Shown here piece by piece: positions 48,916 to 58,150 of a stretch of 64,000 nt of DNA. Position numbers and translations under genes: made by a program. Within the stretch, counting starts at the first letter, position 1; each line of letters opens with the position of its first letter. Location of the stretch: positions 4,231,001 to 4,295,000 of the forward strand of contig NZ_CP088247.1 of assembly GCF_021117295.1 (NCBI RefSeq), read 5' to 3'. The notes under the pieces are model-generated. The model was not told the origin of the DNA. It saw nothing but the letters and a program-made list of their open reading frames with translations, and did no database searches. This DNA comes from Methylorubrum sp. B1-46 (GTDB lineage: Bacteria > Pseudomonadota > Alphaproteobacteria > Rhizobiales > Beijerinckiaceae).

Positions 48916-49542
48916 ATGAAACTGACCGACCATGACGTTCTGCTCGTCATCGACGTGCAGAACGATTTCCTGCCCGGCGGGGCACTGGCGGTACCCGAGG
49001 GCGATGCGGTGATCGCGCCGATCAACCGGGTGGCGGCGCGCCTGCCCCACGTCATCCTCACCCAGGACTGGCACCCGCCCGGCCACGCCTCCTTCCACGC
49101 GACCCATCCGGGTAAGGCGCCCTTCGACACAACGGACCTGCATTACGGCACGCAGGTGCTCTGGCCGGAGCACTGCGTGCAGGGCACGCGCGGGGCCGCG
49201 CTGGCCGCCGAACTGAGGACGGAGCGGGCCGAACTGGTGATCCGCAAAGGGTACCACCCCGGCATCGACAGCTACTCGGCCTTCATGGAGGCCGACCGCC
49301 GGACCCGCACCGGACTGACCGGCTACCTCACCGAGCGCGGTCTGGCCCGCCTGTTCCTCGCCGGACTCGCCACCGATTTCTGCGTGCTCTGGAGCGCGCT
49401 GGATGCCCGCGCCGCCGGGTTCGAGGTGATCGTGGTCGAGGATGCCGTGCGCGGCATCGATCTCGACGGCTCGCTGGCGCGGGCCTGGGAGGCGATGGAG
49501 CGGGCAGGGGTCGGTCGCGTGGGCAGCGATGCGCTTGCCTGA
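48916..49542 (+). CDS. pncA: Nicotinamidase PncA
   Basis: 208-residue isochorismatase-fold enzyme converting nicotinamide to nicotinate in NAD salvage. Catalytic Asp in VIDVQNDFLPGGAL, metal-site DWHPPGHASFH, Lys in VIRKGYHPGIDSYSAF, and nucleophile Cys in ATDFCVLWSALDA. Its start follows GCGATG without a strong ribosome-binding site, in line with the neighbouring repeat. Downstream it converges with pabC. Confidence 0.95.
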   Translation: MKLTDHDVLLVIDVQNDFLPGGALAVPEGDAVIAPINRVAARLPHVILTQDWHPPGHASFHATHPGKAPFDTTDLHYGTQVLWPEHCVQGTRGAALAAELRTERAELVIRKGYHPGIDSYSAFMEADRRTRTGLTGYLTERGLARLFLAGLATDFCVLWSALDARAAGFEVIVVEDAVRGIDLDGSLARAWEAMERAGVGRVGSDALA

Positions 49543-49560
49543 AATCCCAGGATTACCGGA

Positions 49561-50418
49561 TCACGGGTCGAGCGCGTCCAGCCCGACCCCGCATTCCGTC
49601 GCGACCGCCGCCCGCAGGGCCGCGCACAGACGCCGGACAGCCGAGTGCCCGGCACTGTCGTAGTCCCGCGCACCGAGCGCCGCCACGGGCGCGAGCAGGC
49701 GCAGCGAGTTGGTGACGAACAGGGCCTCGGCGGCCTCCAGATCGGAGGGCAGGAGAGGGCGCTCCTCGACCGCGATGCCGAGGCTCGGCGCGATTCGGTC
49801 GAGAAGCTCGCCCCGGACGATGCCGGGCAACACGCCCTCCTCCAGCGGCGGGGTGACGAGCGTCCCCGCCAAAATCGCAAAAAGGTTGCCGGTGCCGGCG
49901 CAGGCTACGCGGCCACGGGTGTTGAGGAACAGGGCCTCGTCGAAGCCCTGCGCCTGCGCGTCGCGGGCGGCGAGCACCGCGTCGAGATAGCCGAGCGTCT
50001 TGAGGCGCGCGGTCGGCGAGGTGTCGTTGCGGGCGGTTCGTGTGAGCGCCAGCCGCAGGGGCGCGAAGAAAAGGGCGGCGCGGGCGGGCGCGGCGCTGCC
50101 GAACAGGAACGGCGCCGGCTCGGGCGGCGGGGCGAGTCCGCGCGGGCCGGGGCCGCGGGTCAGCGTGGTGCGGATCGCCGCGAGCGGCGCGGTGCCGGCG
50201 AGCGCCCGCATCGCCTCGCAGATCCGCTCCCGCTCGGCGGAGAAGCCGAGCGCCGCCGCGGCGGCGGTGAGACGGTCGACATGGGCGGCCTCGAACGCGA
50301 CCCGGCCCTGAACCGCGAGGGCGGTGTCGAACACGCCGTCGCCGAGCAGCAGGCCGCGGTCGGCCATGGCGAAGGGCAGGGTGCCGCCCTCGACCAGCCG
50401 TCCGTCAGACCACAGCAT
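49561..50418 (-). CDS. pabC: Aminotransferase class IV (4-amino-4-deoxychorismate lyase type)
   Basis: 285 residues. The PLP-lysine region is FDEALFLNTRGRVACAG with TARLKTLGYLDAVLAA; fold type IV pattern DRGLLLGDGVFDTALA. In this position, right after pabA and pabB, it is best read as PabC, which releases 4-aminobenzoate and pyruvate for folate synthesis. The start ATG 50418 lies inside the 3' end of pabA (14 bases overlap), so all three genes are one operon. Confidence 0.88.
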   Translation of the reverse strand: MLWSDGRLVEGGTLPFAMADRGLLLGDGVFDTALAVQGRVAFEAAHVDRLTAAAAALGFSAERERICEAMRALAGTAPLAAIRTTLTRGPGPRGLAPPPEPAPFLFGSAAPARAALFFAPLRLALTRTARNDTSPTARLKTLGYLDAVLAARDAQAQGFDEALFLNTRGRVACAGTGNLFAILAGTLVTPPLEEGVLPGIVRGELLDRIAPSLGIAVEERPLLPSDLEAAEALFVTNSLRLLAPVAALGARDYDSAGHSAVRRLCAALRAAVATECGVGLDALDP

Positions 50419-51034
50419 CGGCGAGCCTGTCCGTCCGCTCCGGCGCGCCCGCCGCCCGCCACGCGCGGGCGCCCTTCAGGAAGTTGGCGAACAACGCGTG
50501 GCCGTTCTCGGTCAGTACCGATTCCGGGTGGAACTGGATGCCCCAGGTCGGATGGGTCCGGTGCGACAGCGCCATCACCTCGCCCTCCCCCGAGGCGGCA
50601 TCGACGGTGAGGTGGCGCTCCATCTCCGGCGTCGGCGCCACGATCAGCGAATGGTAGCGGCCGACCTGCATCGGCTGCGGCAGCCCCTCGAACAGCCGCT
50701 CGCCCCCGTGGCGGATCGGGGTGGCGTGGCCGTGCAGCGGGCGCCCCGCCCGCTCGACCCGGCCGCCGAAGGCCGCGCCGATCGCCTGATGCCCGAGGCA
50801 GACGCCGAGAATCGGCACCGCGCCGGAGAGTTCGCGGATCGCCGGCAGGCTGACGCCGGCCTCTGCCGGGGTGCAGGGGCCGGGCGAGATCACCACCGCC
50901 TCGGGGTTGCGGGCACGGATGCCGGCGACATCGAGCGCGTCGTTGCGCACGACCTCGACGGTCTCGCCCAGCTCCTCGAAGTAGCGCACCACGTTGAAGA
51001 CGAAGGAATCGTAGTTGTCGACGACGAGGATCAT
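50405..51034 (-). CDS. pabA: Aminodeoxychorismate/anthranilate synthase component II
   Basis: Class-I glutamine amidotransferase of 209 residues: ILVVDNYDSFVFNVVRYFEE, oxyanion GPCTPAEAGVS, nucleophile VCLGHQAIGAAFGG (Cys), and the His/Glu pair in GIQFHPESVLT. Supplies ammonia to PabB. Its ATG overlaps the pabB stop by 4 bases (51031-51034). The gene context with pabB and pabC favours folate rather than tryptophan synthesis, though PabA can serve both. Confidence 0.93.
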   Translation of the reverse strand: MILVVDNYDSFVFNVVRYFEELGETVEVVRNDALDVAGIRARNPEAVVISPGPCTPAEAGVSLPAIRELSGAVPILGVCLGHQAIGAAFGGRVERAGRPLHGHATPIRHGGERLFEGLPQPMQVGRYHSLIVAPTPEMERHLTVDAASGEGEVMALSHRTHPTWGIQFHPESVLTENGHALFANFLKGARAWRAAGAPERTDRLADAVV

Positions 51035-52452
51035 GGCGCCTCCTCCTCGAACGCCGCGAAGACGCGGGCCGCCTTGGTCAGCGTTTCCTCGTATTCGGGG
51101 CCGGGCTCGGAGAGCAGCGTCACGCCGCCGCCGGCCTGGAGCACGGCCTGCCCCCGCGCCATGACAACGGTGCGGATCGCGATCGAGGTGTCGAGCGATC
51201 CGTCGAAGCCGAGCGCGCCGATCGCCCCGCAATAGAGCTCGCGCGCGTCTCCTTCGATCTCGGTGATGATGTCCATGGCCCTGAGCTTCGGCGCGCCGGT
51301 GATCGAACCGCCGGGAAAGGTTTTCTCGATGAGGTCGAGGGCGTCCGCGTCTTCGCGGAGCGTGCCCGTCACCACCGACACGAGATGGTGGATGCCGGCA
51401 TAGGATTCCACCCCGCACAGAGTCGGCACCCGCACGCTGCCGGGCTCGCACACCCGCGACAGGTCGTTGCGGAGCAGATCGACGATCATGATGTTCTCGG
51501 CCCGCTCCTTCGGATTGGCCTGGAGGGCGGCAGCGATCTCGGCGTCGCGGGCGGGATCGGAATCGCGGGCCACCGTGCCCTTAATCGGCCGGGTCTCAAC
51601 CGCCCGCCCGTCCAACTTGAGGAAGCGTTCGGGCGAGGAGGAGGCCACCGTCAGGCCATCGAGGTCGAGATAGGCCCCGAAGGTCGCCGGATTGGTCTCG
51701 CGAAGCCGCCGGTAGAAGGCGAAGGCGTCGAAGCCGGGCGGCAGGTCAGCGGAGAAGCGCTGGGCGATGTTGGCCTGATAGATGTCGCCGGCGCGGATAT
51801 AGTGTCGGACTTTTTCGACAGCATCTTCATAGCTTTGCCGAGAGAAGTTCGAGCGCCACGCAAGCTGGGCGCCGGCCCATTTCGGCAGCGTTTCCGACGG
51901 TTCCGCGAGCCGGGCGGCGAAGGCATCGAGCCGCTCTCCGGCCCGCCGCGCGCGCGCGGCGGGGTCGGTCTCCGGGAAGCCGGTGGCGATCAGCAGGCAG
52001 GTTCTCCGCCCGTGATCGACGGCGAGCAGCGTGTCGTAGAGGTTGAAGGCGATATCGTCGGTCAGCCCCGCGCGGCGCGCCGGAGGATCGACCCGCTCCA
52101 GGCTCGCCCCGAGATCGTAGGCGAAGTACCCGATCGCCGCCCCCGGAAAGGCCGGCAGCTCGGCCTGCGGCGCCAGACGGTAGGGTGCGAGGCAGGCCCG
52201 CAGCGCCTCTAGCGACCGTCCGGGCACCGCGCGCCCGTCGAGCGTGGCGCGGCCGTCGCGATAGCGGAAGCGCCCGAACGGGTCGGCGGCCAGCACCGAG
52301 ACGCGGCCCAGCGTGTCGTGCCGCATGGCGCTGTCGAGGAAGGCGAGCCCGGGCAGCCGGGCGAGCCGCGCCGCGGCCGCGACCGGGTCGATGAAGGGGA
52401 TCTCGCGGGTCCAGACCATGGGTTCGGCCGTCTTGCCTCGTGCGGCGCTCAT
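51031..52452 (-). CDS. pabB: Aminodeoxychorismate synthase component I
   Basis: 473 residues of the chorismate-utilising family: N-terminal domain (MSAARGKTAEPMVWTREI), central GDIYQANIAQRF, FGAYLDLDGLTVASSSPERF, ETRPIKGTVARDSDPARD and FPGGSITGAPKLRAMDII, typical of PabB. PIKGT marks PabB rather than anthranilate synthase TrpE (which has PIAGT). First gene of pabB-pabA-pabC. The plus strand just upstream starts a YafQ-like frame. Confidence 0.93.
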   Translation of the reverse strand: MSAARGKTAEPMVWTREIPFIDPVAAAARLARLPGLAFLDSAMRHDTLGRVSVLAADPFGRFRYRDGRATLDGRAVPGRSLEALRACLAPYRLAPQAELPAFPGAAIGYFAYDLGASLERVDPPARRAGLTDDIAFNLYDTLLAVDHGRRTCLLIATGFPETDPAARARRAGERLDAFAARLAEPSETLPKWAGAQLAWRSNFSRQSYEDAVEKVRHYIRAGDIYQANIAQRFSADLPPGFDAFAFYRRLRETNPATFGAYLDLDGLTVASSSPERFLKLDGRAVETRPIKGTVARDSDPARDAEIAAALQANPKERAENIMIVDLLRNDLSRVCEPGSVRVPTLCGVESYAGIHHLVSVVTGTLREDADALDLIEKTFPGGSITGAPKLRAMDIITEIEGDARELYCGAIGALGFDGSLDTSIAIRTVVMARGQAVLQAGGGVTLLSEPGPEYEETLTKAARVFAAFEEEAP

Positions 52453-52541
52453 TTGGACTTACCCAAGGGCGTAGGGCGGCCGTCCGTCAATCGCCCCCAC
52501 CTTCCGGGCTCGCGGGAGAGGTATGCGCAACGGCCGCAGTT

Positions 52542-52871
52542 TTGTTCAACCGATTCCTCAGGATTCGCGCTCAAATCGCTGATGAAACAGGTATCTCTCG
52601 CTCTGGAAGCGTTCTACGTATCCGCTCCGGAAGAGATGTCGAGCGGCAGGTCGATGCCGAACGCTCCGAGCCGGCCGAGAAGCCCGGACTCGAACAGCTG
52701 GCCGCGGATCGCCCTCTCGCCGCGCGTCTGCGCGATCATGCTCTGACCGGCAAATGGGCCGACCATCGCGACTGCCAAGTTAAGCCCGACCTGGTGCTGA
52801 TCTATCGTCTCGACGGGGCTGGCACGCTCCAACGGGTGCGCCTCGGCTCGCATGCCGAACTGGGCTTCTGA
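52542..52871 (+). CDS. YafQ/RelE-type toxin-like frame, start uncertain, likely decayed
   Basis: The last 60 residues match YafQ-family mRNA-interferase toxins: [39 protein letters not shown] and [12 protein letters not shown], keeping the DH, WxxxRDC and GSH features. No ATG is in frame. The family alignment would begin near 52611 ([14 protein letters not shown]) but that codon is GTT, while TTG 52542 or a GTG at 52440 inside pabB would give an odd leader. No antitoxin gene (RelB/DinJ-type) is visible upstream. A toxin gene without antitoxin and without a good start is probably inactive; functional use of an unusual start cannot be excluded. Confidence 0.5.
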   Translation: MFNRFLRIRAQIADETGISRSGSVLRIRSGRDVERQVDAERSEPAEKPGLEQLAADRPLAARLRDHALTGKWADHRDCQVKPDLVLIYRLDGAGTLQRVRLGSHAELGF

Positions 52872-52990
52872 CAATCCCCACCGGCCACGCTCGCAACCGC
52901 GCCCCAATGCCGTTATATCGGCGCATCCATCGCCATCGATGCAGGACGCGCGGGCTTCCGATCCGGAAGCGCCGCCCCCAACGAGCCGTC

Positions 52991-54337
52991 ATGACCGCAA
53001 CCGCCTCCCCCTCGGACACCAAGGGCGCCGCCGCGCCGCGGATCTCCTTCGTGTCGCTGGGCTGCCCCAAGGCGCTCGTCGATTCCGAGCGCATCCTCAC
53101 CCATCTGCGCGCCGAGGGCTACGAGCTGTCGCGCCGCCACGACGGGGCGGACGTGGTCATCGTCAACACCTGCGGCTTCCTCGATTCGGCCAAGGCGGAA
53201 TCGCTCCAGGCGATCGGCGACGCCATGGCCGAGAACGGCCGGGTGATCGTGACCGGCTGCATGGGCGCGCAGCCCGACGAGATTCGCGAAAAGTATCCGA
53301 ACCTGCTCGCCGTCACCGGCCCGCAGGCCTACGAGTCGGTGGTCGCCGCCGTGCACGAGGCGGTGCCGCCCGCCCACGACCCGTTCCTCGACCTGATCCC
53401 GCCGCAGGGGGTCAAGCTCACCCCGCGCCACTACGCCTATCTGAAGATCTCCGAGGGCTGCAACAACCGCTGCACCTTCTGCATCATCCCGTCGCTCCGC
53501 GGCGATCTCGTCAGCCGCCCGGCGGGGGACGTGCTGCGCGAGGCCGAGAAGCTGGTCAAAGCCGGGGTGAAGGAGCTGCTGGTCGTCTCGCAGGACACCT
53601 CCGCCTACGGCATCGACACCCGCTACGCCACGAGCCCGTGGCGCGACCGGGAGGTGCGGGCCCGCTTCTACGACCTGGCTTCCGAACTCGGCGAGCTCGG
53701 GGCCTGGGTGCGGCTGCACTACGTCTACCCCTACCCGCATGTCGACGAGGTCATCCCGCTGATGGCCGAGGGCAAGATCCTTCCCTATCTCGACATGCCG
53801 CTCCAGCACGCGAGCCCCTCGGTGCTCAAGCGGATGCGCCGGCCCGGCAACCAGGAGAAGCAGCTCGACCGCATCCGGCGCTGGCGCGAGATCTGCCCGG
53901 ATCTCGCCATCCGCTCGACCTTCATCGTCGGCTTCCCCGGCGAGACCGAGGCCGAGTTCGAGGAACTGCTCGAATGGATCCGCGAAGCCAAGCTCGAGCG
54001 CGTCGGCTGCTTCGAGTACGAGCCGGTGAAGGGCGCACCCGCCAACGACCTCGGCCTGCTGGTGCCGCCGGAGGTGAAGGCTGAGCGCAAGCGCCGCTTC
54101 ATGGAGGCGCAGAGCCACGTCTCGCTGCGCCTGCAGCGGGCGAAGGTGGGCAAGCGTCTCCAAGTGATCATCGACGAGGCCGGCCCGAGCGTGGCGCGGG
54201 GCCGCTCCAAGGCCGACGCGCCGGAGATCGACGGCAGCGTCCACGTCGCCTCGCGCCGCCCGGTGCGGCCCGGCGACATCGTCACCGTGAAGATCGAGCG
54301 GGCCGACGCCTACGACCTGCACGGCATCGCGGTATAG
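52991..54337 (+). CDS. rimO: Ribosomal protein uS12 methylthiotransferase RimO
   Basis: Radical-SAM enzyme adding a methylthio group to Asp89 of ribosomal protein S12. Order of domains: UPF0004 with the second-cluster cysteines ([27 protein letters not shown]), the radical SAM motif [14 protein letters not shown], and a C-terminal TRAM domain ([18 protein letters not shown]). The start is ATG 52991 ([14 protein letters not shown]); an upstream frame is ignored. 448 residues. MiaB differs in its substrate region; [12 protein letters not shown] supports RimO. Confidence 0.95.
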   Translation: MTATASPSDTKGAAAPRISFVSLGCPKALVDSERILTHLRAEGYELSRRHDGADVVIVNTCGFLDSAKAESLQAIGDAMAENGRVIVTGCMGAQPDEIREKYPNLLAVTGPQAYESVVAAVHEAVPPAHDPFLDLIPPQGVKLTPRHYAYLKISEGCNNRCTFCIIPSLRGDLVSRPAGDVLREAEKLVKAGVKELLVVSQDTSAYGIDTRYATSPWRDREVRARFYDLASELGELGAWVRLHYVYPYPHVDEVIPLMAEGKILPYLDMPLQHASPSVLKRMRRPGNQEKQLDRIRRWREICPDLAIRSTFIVGFPGETEAEFEELLEWIREAKLERVGCFEYEPVKGAPANDLGLLVPPEVKAERKRRFMEAQSHVSLRLQRAKVGKRLQVIIDEAGPSVARGRSKADAPEIDGSVHVASRRPVRPGDIVTVKIERADAYDLHGIAV

Positions 54338-54406
54338 GGCAGGGCGAACCACCGCCCGCGCGGAAACGTTGCCCCGTCACCGAAACCCGAAGCGGACGAG
54401 GAACGG

Positions 54407-54592
54407 ATGGCCGAGGAGCAGCGCGACCAGAGCAGCGGGGCCGCGGTTTCGCCCAAGGACCCGGCGACGGGCCAGTTGAAATCGCAACAGGGCCCGATGG
54501 AGCGCGCTGGCACCGAGGCCGAGGAAGCGGCGCGCGGCAATACGAAGTCGGGCGAGAGCAAGACGGATTCCGGGGACGACCGGTCCGCCTGA
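54407..54592 (+). CDS. Small hydrophilic hypothetical protein
   Basis: 61 residues beginning MAEEQRDQSSGAAVSPKDPA, highly charged, with no hydrophobic segment; it looks intrinsically disordered. GAGGAA eight bases before the ATG supports translation. The next gene starts 10 bases after its stop, so the two are likely co-transcribed. Function unknown. Confidence 0.58.
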   Translation: MAEEQRDQSSGAAVSPKDPATGQLKSQQGPMERAGTEAEEAARGNTKSGESKTDSGDDRSA

Positions 54593-54602
54593 CGGACCGG
54601 CG

Positions 54603-55025
54603 ATGCGCGACGACCGCCTCTGGTTGCGCCTCGGCCTGACCGGCCTCTACGGCTTCATCGGCGTCGTGCACCTCGCGGCGACAGACCGCTTTCTGCCGAT
54701 CATGCCGGACTGGGTGCCGCAGCCGCGCCTCGTGGTGATCGGCACAGGGCTGTGCGAGATCGCCGGCGCGGGGGCGCTGTTCGTGCCGCGCCTGCGGCGC
54801 TTGGCCGGCATCATGCTGGCGCTCTACGCGGTCTGCGTGTTCCCGGCCAACATCAAGCAGGCGGTGGAGGGCATCGCCGTGCCGCCGATCCCCGACACGT
54901 GGTGGTATCACGGCCCTCGGCTGGCGCTTCAGCCGGTGCTGGTGTGGTGGGCGCTCTACGCCGTCCACGCCGTCGATTGGCCCTTCACGGCACGAAAGAC
55001 CGGCGAGACCGGAGTATCTCGTTAA
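54603..55025 (+). CDS. DoxX-like small integral membrane protein
   Basis: 140 residues with four hydrophobic helices (LGLTGLYGFIGVVHLAA, LVVIGTGLCEIAGAGALFVP, LAGIMLALYAVCVFPANI, LALQPVLVWWALYAVHAV). The topology and the FIGVVHLAATDRF, EIAGAGAL and FPANIKQA motifs fit the DoxX/DoxD-like family, whose role is unclear (quinone-linked or redox membrane proteins). Overlaps no other gene and follows the small protein closely. Confidence 0.8.
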   Translation: MRDDRLWLRLGLTGLYGFIGVVHLAATDRFLPIMPDWVPQPRLVVIGTGLCEIAGAGALFVPRLRRLAGIMLALYAVCVFPANIKQAVEGIAVPPIPDTWWYHGPRLALQPVLVWWALYAVHAVDWPFTARKTGETGVSR

Positions 55026-55137
55026 GATTAACCCGACAGGACACAAGGCTTTTCGCTGAGGAAAACGGCGTCGGCAGCGTATCGGGATGGGCTCAACCGG
55101 TGGTCTTCACCCCGTAACCCTGTCTAGGCTCGCGCCC

Positions 55138-55305
55138 ATGCCGAAGAGCCGCGACTCGAACCCGACGAATCGCCCGCAGGACGGTGCCGCGCCGCCGGAG
55201 CAGGCGGCGGTCGAGCGCGCCCTGGAGCAGGTCGTGGAGCGCCTGAAGCCGAAGGCACCGGCGCCCAAACCGCCGCGCAAGGACAACCCGCGGACCGCGA
55301 AGTAA
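55138..55305 (+). CDS. Small proline/lysine-rich hypothetical protein
   Basis: 55 residues (MPKSRDSNPTNRPQDGAAPP...) with a helical middle AVERALEQVVERLKPKA and a basic Pro-rich tail. No signal, membrane segment or known family. The only support is a complete frame with a natural start and a normal-looking helix. It ends against the composite repeat. Confidence 0.42.
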   Translation: MPKSRDSNPTNRPQDGAAPPEQAAVERALEQVVERLKPKAPAPKPPRKDNPRTAK

Positions 55306-55306
55306 G

Positions 55307-55414
55307 AGGTTTCGAAAGGACAAGTCCTTTCGCGGGTCCAGGGCAGAGCCCTGGAAGAATGCCGGGGCTCTGCCCCGGCTCCCCGCCAAAGGGATGATCT
55401 CTTTGGGATCCTCG
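55307..55414. repeat. Composite stem-loop intergenic repeat, copy C
   Basis: GGTTTCGAAAGGACAAGTCC..., CCAGGGCAGAGCCCTGG, GCCGGGGCTCTGCCCCGGC and AAAGGGATGATCTCTTT in the same order as copy B, and the reverse complement of copy A. Between the small protein gene and convergent mazG. Confidence 0.83.
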
Positions 55415-55425
55415 AACGTTGAGCC

Positions 55426-56268
55426 TCACGTCTTCTCGGCGCGCTTCACCGCCTGCCAGGCCGCTTCCATCGCGGGGAGGGGGGTGTCTTCCAGGGCCTG
55501 CCCCTCGGCGGCGAGCCGGGCGGCCATGGCGGTGAAGCGGCGCTCGAACTTGAGGGTGCCGCGGCGCAGAGCCTCCTCCGGATCGACGCCGGCGTGACGG
55601 GCGAGGTTGGCGACCGAGAACAACAGGTCGCCGATCTCCTCGAACACCGCCTCCGGATCGCCCTCCTCCAAGCTCTCCTCGACCTCGTCGGTCTCCTCGC
55701 GCACCTTGGCCAGGACCTGGGCCGCGTCCGGCCAGTCGAAGCCGACGCCGGCGGCGCGTTTCGAGATCCGATCGGCCCGGGCGAGGGCGGGGAGGGCGCG
55801 GGAGACGCCGGAGAGCGGTCCTGCCGCCTCCGCTTTGCCAGCCTCCTGGCCACCCGCCGCCTTCTCCGCGCGCTCCCGCGCCTTGATCGTCTCCCAGGCC
55901 GCTTGGATCGCCGCCGGGTCGGTCAGGCGCCGCTCGGGCGGCAGGAAGGCCCCGGACGCGTCGAAGACGTGCGAGTGACGCCGGATCAGCTTGGCGCAGA
56001 TCGCCTCGGCCACGTCGTCGAAGCGGAAGGCGCCCTCCTCCTCGGCGATCCGCGCCTGGAACACGACTTGGAGCAGCAGGTCGCCGAGTTCGTCGCGCAG
56101 ATCCCCCCGGTCGCCGCGTTCCACCGCGTCGGCGACCTCGTAGGCCTCCTCGATCGTGTAGGGGACGATGGTCTCGTAGCTTTGCGCCACGTCCCAGGCG
56201 CAGCCCCGTTCCGGATCGCGCAAGCGCGCCATCAGCGCCAGCAGCCTGTCGATCGGCGCTTCGTTCAT
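55426..56268 (-). CDS. mazG: Nucleoside triphosphate pyrophosphohydrolase MazG
   Basis: House-cleaning enzyme that hydrolyses NTPs and modified dNTPs to monophosphates. MazG all-alpha repeats: EEAYEVADAVERGDRGDLRDELGDLLLQVV in the first half and a similar EETDEVEESLEEGDPEAVFEEIGDLLFSV in the second, with the EExxE metal residues. From ATG 56268 (MNEAPIDRLLALMARLRD) it has 280 residues; two in-frame ATGs upstream (56289, 56322) would add 7 or 18 residues. It ends at a composite repeat; its other side faces the iteron region. Confidence 0.93.
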   Translation of the reverse strand: MNEAPIDRLLALMARLRDPERGCAWDVAQSYETIVPYTIEEAYEVADAVERGDRGDLRDELGDLLLQVVFQARIAEEEGAFRFDDVAEAICAKLIRRHSHVFDASGAFLPPERRLTDPAAIQAAWETIKARERAEKAAGGQEAGKAEAAGPLSGVSRALPALARADRISKRAAGVGFDWPDAAQVLAKVREETDEVEESLEEGDPEAVFEEIGDLLFSVANLARHAGVDPEEALRRGTLKFERRFTAMAARLAAEGQALEDTPLPAMEAAWQAVKRAEKT

Positions 56269-56435
56269 CGTCTGAGCCCCGTCCCGCATCGCAAGCCCGC
56301 CTTCGGGCAAGCCACCGCTCATAGACCGTTCGCGGCGACGGCACAGCGCCGGTTCGCTCTCGCTGAGTGGGCAGGGGAGGGTATAGCCTGTGTAGAATTC
56401 CCTTTATTCCTTTTGAAAAGAAGCGAAAAAGCCAT

Positions 56436-56453
56436 CGTTCGGTTTGGCGAACG
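56436..56453. promoter_or_regulatory. Palindrome next to the A/T-rich block
   Basis: CGTTCG-GTTTGG-CGAACG, a 6-bp perfect inverted repeat (56436-56453) with a 6-base centre. It lies between the A/T-rich block and the iterons; candidate operator for mazG or for origin control. Confidence 0.45.
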
Positions 56454-56567
56454 CAGCTCGACCCTCCCTAGGAAAGCTATCTGTTAAGGATTCTCAGGGA
56501 GTCAGTTCAGCAGGTTATAGGGCGTTCGAAAAAGCCTCGATCTAGCCGTGGCTTAAGAGGCTTTTGC

Positions 56568-56804
56568 GCATCCAACTCTGCGCGAGACCGCATCGAACTC
56601 TGCGGAGCCTTGCATCGGATTCTGCGCGTTCGGCGAGGCCATCCGCATCGGATTCTGCGCGGGCCCGTACCGGATTCGGCGTGCAAAACCGGTTTGGCCG
56701 GGGAAGAGCGGGGACAAGTCCGGGGCCAGGGGCCGGGCAGGGGGCGTATCGAACTCTGCGCGGGCGGATTCGGGGCGGCCGGCTTGCGTATGGAACTCTG
56801 CGTG
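56568..56804 (+). repeat. Iteron array, seven 17-bp direct repeats
   Basis: Consensus about GCATCGRAYTCTGCGCG. Copies start at 56568, 56590, 56612, 56645, 56667 (degenerate), 56746 and 56788 (the last two begin GTAT). Copies 3 and 4 are identical. Start-to-start distances are 22, 22, 33, 22, 79 and 42 bases; the first four are exact multiples of 11, placing the sites on one face of the helix. All point the same way, toward repA. Such direct repeats upstream of a RepA gene are typical iterons. Confidence 0.88.
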
Positions 56805-57029
56805 GCCGGAATCGGGACCGCCGCCGGCCGGGGCCAACGGGCCTGTGCAGGACTCTGGCCCCTAAGCGTGGATTCCCGGGAAAACTCCGAAAGGGCACGG
56901 GACTCCGCGGAGCCGAATCGTGACAGATCGGTTGCGGCCCTGAGGGTGCTTCCGACGATTCCGTCCGGAGCCGGAGGCGAGGAAGGCGAACACGACGTGA
57001 CACGCAGCGGGAGGGTTTGAGGGCGCGCC

Positions 57030-58127
57030 ATGTCGGGGCTTGAGGCCAAGATCGCCGCGATCCGCGACCCGGATCTGCTGGCGGAGCTGGAGGCGGCGCG
57101 GGGCGGGTTCCTGTTCGCGCCGATCGTCGAGCACCTGCTGTACCGCCAGCGCGAGCGCGACGCCGCCCGGGCGCAAGAGGGGGCGCAGGCCGAGGCCCGC
57201 GAGGCCATGGGCCGCGACCGCCGCCGCCGCGACGCCGTGCGCGAGGTGATCGAGAGCGAGCCCACCGGCCCGGAAAACCTCCAGCACCTGCACTCGGTGC
57301 TGGCGCTGTGCGGCCTGCCCTACCGCGATCCCGGCGACGCCCGCGACTTCGTGCGGGAATACGGCCGCAACTCGCTGAGCCTCTCGGCCGGGCGCCTCAA
57401 GAACCCGGTCACCGGCGAGATGGAGCTGCAGGGCCTGCCCTACGGCCCGAAGGCCCGGCTGGTGCTCCTGCATCTCTGCACCGAGGCGGTGCGCCAGAGA
57501 AGCCCGACCATTGAGGTCGCCGACAGCCTCTCCGGCTTCATGAAGGCGATGGGGTTCGCCGTCACCGGCGGCGAGCGCGGCACCATCGGCGCCTTCAAGG
57601 AACAGCTCAACCGGCTCGCCGCCTGCTCGATGCAGCTCGGCCTGTGGGACGGGGAGGGGCAGGCCTCGACCCTCAACGTGCCCCCCTTCCGCCAGCTCGA
57701 ACTCTGGCGGCGGGGCGAGGACGGCCTGGTCTGGCAGCGCACCGTCTCGTTCCACCAGGACTTCTACGACAGCCTGATCCGCCACGCCCTGCCGGTCGAT
57801 ATCCGCGCCGCGCGCGCCTTCTCCGGCTCGGCGCGCAAGCTCGACCTGCTGTTCTGGACCGGCTATCGCCTGCGCGCCCTGCAGCGCCCCCTGCGGCTGA
57901 CCTGGGACAACCTGCACCGCCAGTTCGGCGCCGAGAACGCCAGCCTGCGCAGCTTCCGCCAAGCCTTCAAGGCGGATCTCGCCGGCCTGCTGGAGGTGTT
58001 CCCGCGGCTGCGGATCGACCTCGACGAGGGCGGCATGCTGCTCCACCCGGCCGATCCCGGCAGCCTCCTGGTGCCGCCCAAGGCCGCCCGCTCCGCGCGC
58101 GCGACGGCAACAGCGGCCCGCGCCTGA
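57030..58127 (+). CDS. repA: RepA-type plasmid replication initiator (RepA_C family)
   Basis: 365 residues. Family features: LALCGLPYRDPGDARDFVRE, LPYGPKARLVLLHLCTEAVR, GFAVTGGERGTIGAFKEQLN, RLAACSMQLGLW and SVSFHQDFYDSL-type segment (VSFHQDFYDSLI). This is the plasmid RepA_C pattern (PF04796), a winged-helix initiator that binds iterons. Charged N-terminal extension (DPDLLAELEAARGGFLF) and basic C-terminal tail. The frame is intact and full length, with the base composition of its neighbours, so it has been resident for long. It sits directly downstream of seven iterons. No parA/parB or rep regulator gene is beside it, which is unusual for a plasmid. Start ATG 57030. Confidence 0.9.
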   Translation: MSGLEAKIAAIRDPDLLAELEAARGGFLFAPIVEHLLYRQRERDAARAQEGAQAEAREAMGRDRRRRDAVREVIESEPTGPENLQHLHSVLALCGLPYRDPGDARDFVREYGRNSLSLSAGRLKNPVTGEMELQGLPYGPKARLVLLHLCTEAVRQRSPTIEVADSLSGFMKAMGFAVTGGERGTIGAFKEQLNRLAACSMQLGLWDGEGQASTLNVPPFRQLELWRRGEDGLVWQRTVSFHQDFYDSLIRHALPVDIRAARAFSGSARKLDLLFWTGYRLRALQRPLRLTWDNLHRQFGAENASLRSFRQAFKADLAGLLEVFPRLRIDLDEGGMLLHPADPGSLLVPPKAARSARATATAARA

Positions 58128-58150
58128 GGACGGGCTGGCAGTTTCTGATT

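Larger units (their letters stand above)
56269..57029. other. Replication-origin-like region: A/T-rich stretch, palindrome and iterons
   Basis: About 760 bases without a gene between mazG and repA. It has, in order, an A/T-rich block (about 56385-56435), the palindrome at 56436-56453, seven iterons (56568-56804) and the repA ribosome-binding area. The layout is that of an iteron-regulated plasmid origin. A DnaA box was not recognised. Confidence 0.7.
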
